Assembly: GCF_009696175.1 (NCBI RefSeq)
Contig: NZ_VUMM01000001.1
Span: 62,001 to 126,000 of the forward strand
Length of the DNA stretch: 64,000 bases
Source: Floccifex porci
GTDB taxonomy: Bacteria; Bacillota_I; Bacilli_A; Erysipelotrichales; Erysipelotrichaceae
Direction: 5' to 3'
Part shown: positions 63,065 through 64,000 of the stretch, piece by piece
Layout of the letters: each line of letters opens with the position of its first letter
Numbering within the stretch: the stretch's first letter is position 1
Notes under the pieces: model-generated
The model's database searches: none
What the model was told of the DNA's origin: nothing
What the model saw: the letters and a program-made list of their open reading frames with translations, nothing else
Translations under genes and position numbers: made by a program

Positions 63065-64000
63065 TTGAGCTGGATTAAAGAAGAAGATTTAAAAGAAGTC
63101 CGTTCTCGTGCGGATATTGTGGATATCATAGGTCATTATCTGCCTTTAGAAAAGAAAGGGAAAGACTATCGATGTCTTTGTCCTTTCCATGATGATCACG
63201 ATCCGAGTATGACCATCAATACCCAGAAACAAATCTTTAAATGTTTTGTTTGTGGACAGGGAGGAAATGTTTTTACTTTTGTACAGAAGATAGAAAACAT
63301 TTCATATTTTGAAGCGGTATCTAAAGTTGCCACTATGGTAGGATATCCAATCAATATTCAAAGACAGACTTCTGTTAAAATCGATGAAAATCAGAAATAT
63401 TATGATATTTTAAATACTTTTATTCAGTTCACACAGTACGAACTCAATACGAATGAAGGAACACAATGTCAATTGTATTTGAAAAAAAGAAATATCGATT
63501 CAACGATTCAGAAAAAATTTGAAATAGGATATGCACCGGATGTAAATATCAGTTATAAATTTTTGAAGGCGAAACAGTATTCAAATCAGGATCTGGTCAC
63601 TTCAGGTTTACTATATGAAGCGGATTCTACTCGTGTACTCTTTTCTAATCGACTGATGATTCCCATTCATGATGAGAATGGAAATCCAGTGGGTTTCACT
63701 GCTCGTCGTTTGGAAGAAGACGATATGATACCGAAATATATCAATACTCCTCAAACAAAAATTTATGAAAAAGGAAATTTGATTTTTAATTATCATAGAG
63801 TCAAACAAAGTGCTCGAAAGATGAATCGCTGTATTCTGGTTGAAGGAGCAATGGATGTATTAGCGTATGAAAAGGCAGGAATTCATGAAGCATTAGCCTG
63901 TTTAGGAACAGCTATTACACAAACTCAAATTCGTCTTCTAAAAAGACTTCAGGCTGAAATTTATGTAGGATACGATGGTGATACTGCGGGTTTAAATGCG
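63065..64000 (+). CDS. dnaG: DNA primase DnaG, N-terminal part (runs off window)
   Basis: About 312 residues from TTG 63065 to the window edge. AAAAGGAG is 7 bases ahead, which decides this non-ATG start. The CHC2 zinc domain is visible (CLCPFHDDHDPSM, then FKCFVCGQGGNVFTF, about 38-75). The primase catalytic core begins around NRLMIPIHDENGNPVGFTAR and the TOPRIM acidic residues are in LVEGAMDVLAYE and GYDGDTAG. The glyS-dnaG order (usually followed by rpoD) is standard for the phylum. Confidence 0.95.
   Translation, partial: MSWIKEEDLKEVRSRADIVDIIGHYLPLEKKGKDYRCLCPFHDDHDPSMTINTQKQIFKCFVCGQGGNVFTFVQKIENISYFEAVSKVATMVGYPINIQRQTSVKIDENQKYYDILNTFIQFTQYELNTNEGTQCQLYLKKRNIDSTIQKKFEIGYAPDVNISYKFLKAKQYSNQDLVTSGLLYEADSTRVLFSNRLMIPIHDENGNPVGFTARRLEEDDMIPKYINTPQTKIYEKGNLIFNYHRVKQSARKMNRCILVEGAMDVLAYEKAGIHEALACLGTAITQTQIRLLKRLQAEIYVGYDGDTAGLNA

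Overview
The window looks like chromosome of a low-GC Gram-positive bacterium (Bacillota) with the standard genetic code. Gene content and order (glgC-glgD-glgA with ptsH; cysS-mrnC-rlmB-sigma-rpmG-secE-nusG; mnmA-recD2; alaS-ireB-ruvX-yrzB-mltG-greA; comEA-comEC-holA/rpsT; fmt-lepA-hemW-rpsO-pnp; trmB-trx-murC-ytxG-ccpA; ybeY-era-recO-glyS-dnaG) best fit an Erysipelotrichia-type gut Firmicute. That placement is inference; no database was searched.

Layout. 1-5.4 kb: glycogen synthesis (glgC end, glgD, glgA), HPr and a phosphohexomutase whose promoter carries a good match to a CcpA operator (cre). HPr and a ccpA-like gene are in the same window, so a carbon-catabolite circuit is visible. 5.4-9.4 kb: accessory patch with an ISL3-like transposase relic, a secreted beta-helix/MucBP-like surface protein and an Rpn-type nuclease gene broken at an A7 tract. 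9.4-44.7 kb: mostly core housekeeping operons, including one tRNA-Leu(CAA), an alanine T-box leader and many clear intrinsic terminators.

44.7-59.5 kb: a horizontally acquired defence island between ccpA and ybeY. It starts with a decayed intergenic zone and an internally deleted IS3-family element with perfect terminal repeats. Next is an XRE regulator divergent from a methylase/specificity (HsdM-HsdS-like) fusion with degenerate catalytic motifs plus an unrecognised 175-aa partner, with two near-identical palindromes around their promoter. Then comes a type I restriction-modification locus: hsdM, a half-length hsdS, an inverted promoterless hsdS 3' half, a tyrosine recombinase, a full-length hsdS, a GIY-YIG/DUF4357 protein and hsdR. 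It ends with a DUF262/HEPN pair. Four copies of one 15-bp sequence sit exactly at the half-gene boundaries of hsdS (two in each orientation), so the locus reads as an invertible specificity switch: one hsdS is currently truncated, the other intact.

59.5-64 kb: ybeY, era, recO, glyS and the start of dnaG.

The strongest candidates for something new are the regulated HsdM/HsdS-fusion plus 175-aa module and the four-site hsdS inversion system beside it. Smaller leads are a peptide-deformylase paralogue lacking the usual motif Gln, a repeated VISP-x-(F/Y)-GN motif in a disordered protein next to murC, a possible 32-aa membrane peptide, a possible leaderless ybeY and a possible pseudoknot upstream of ybeY.
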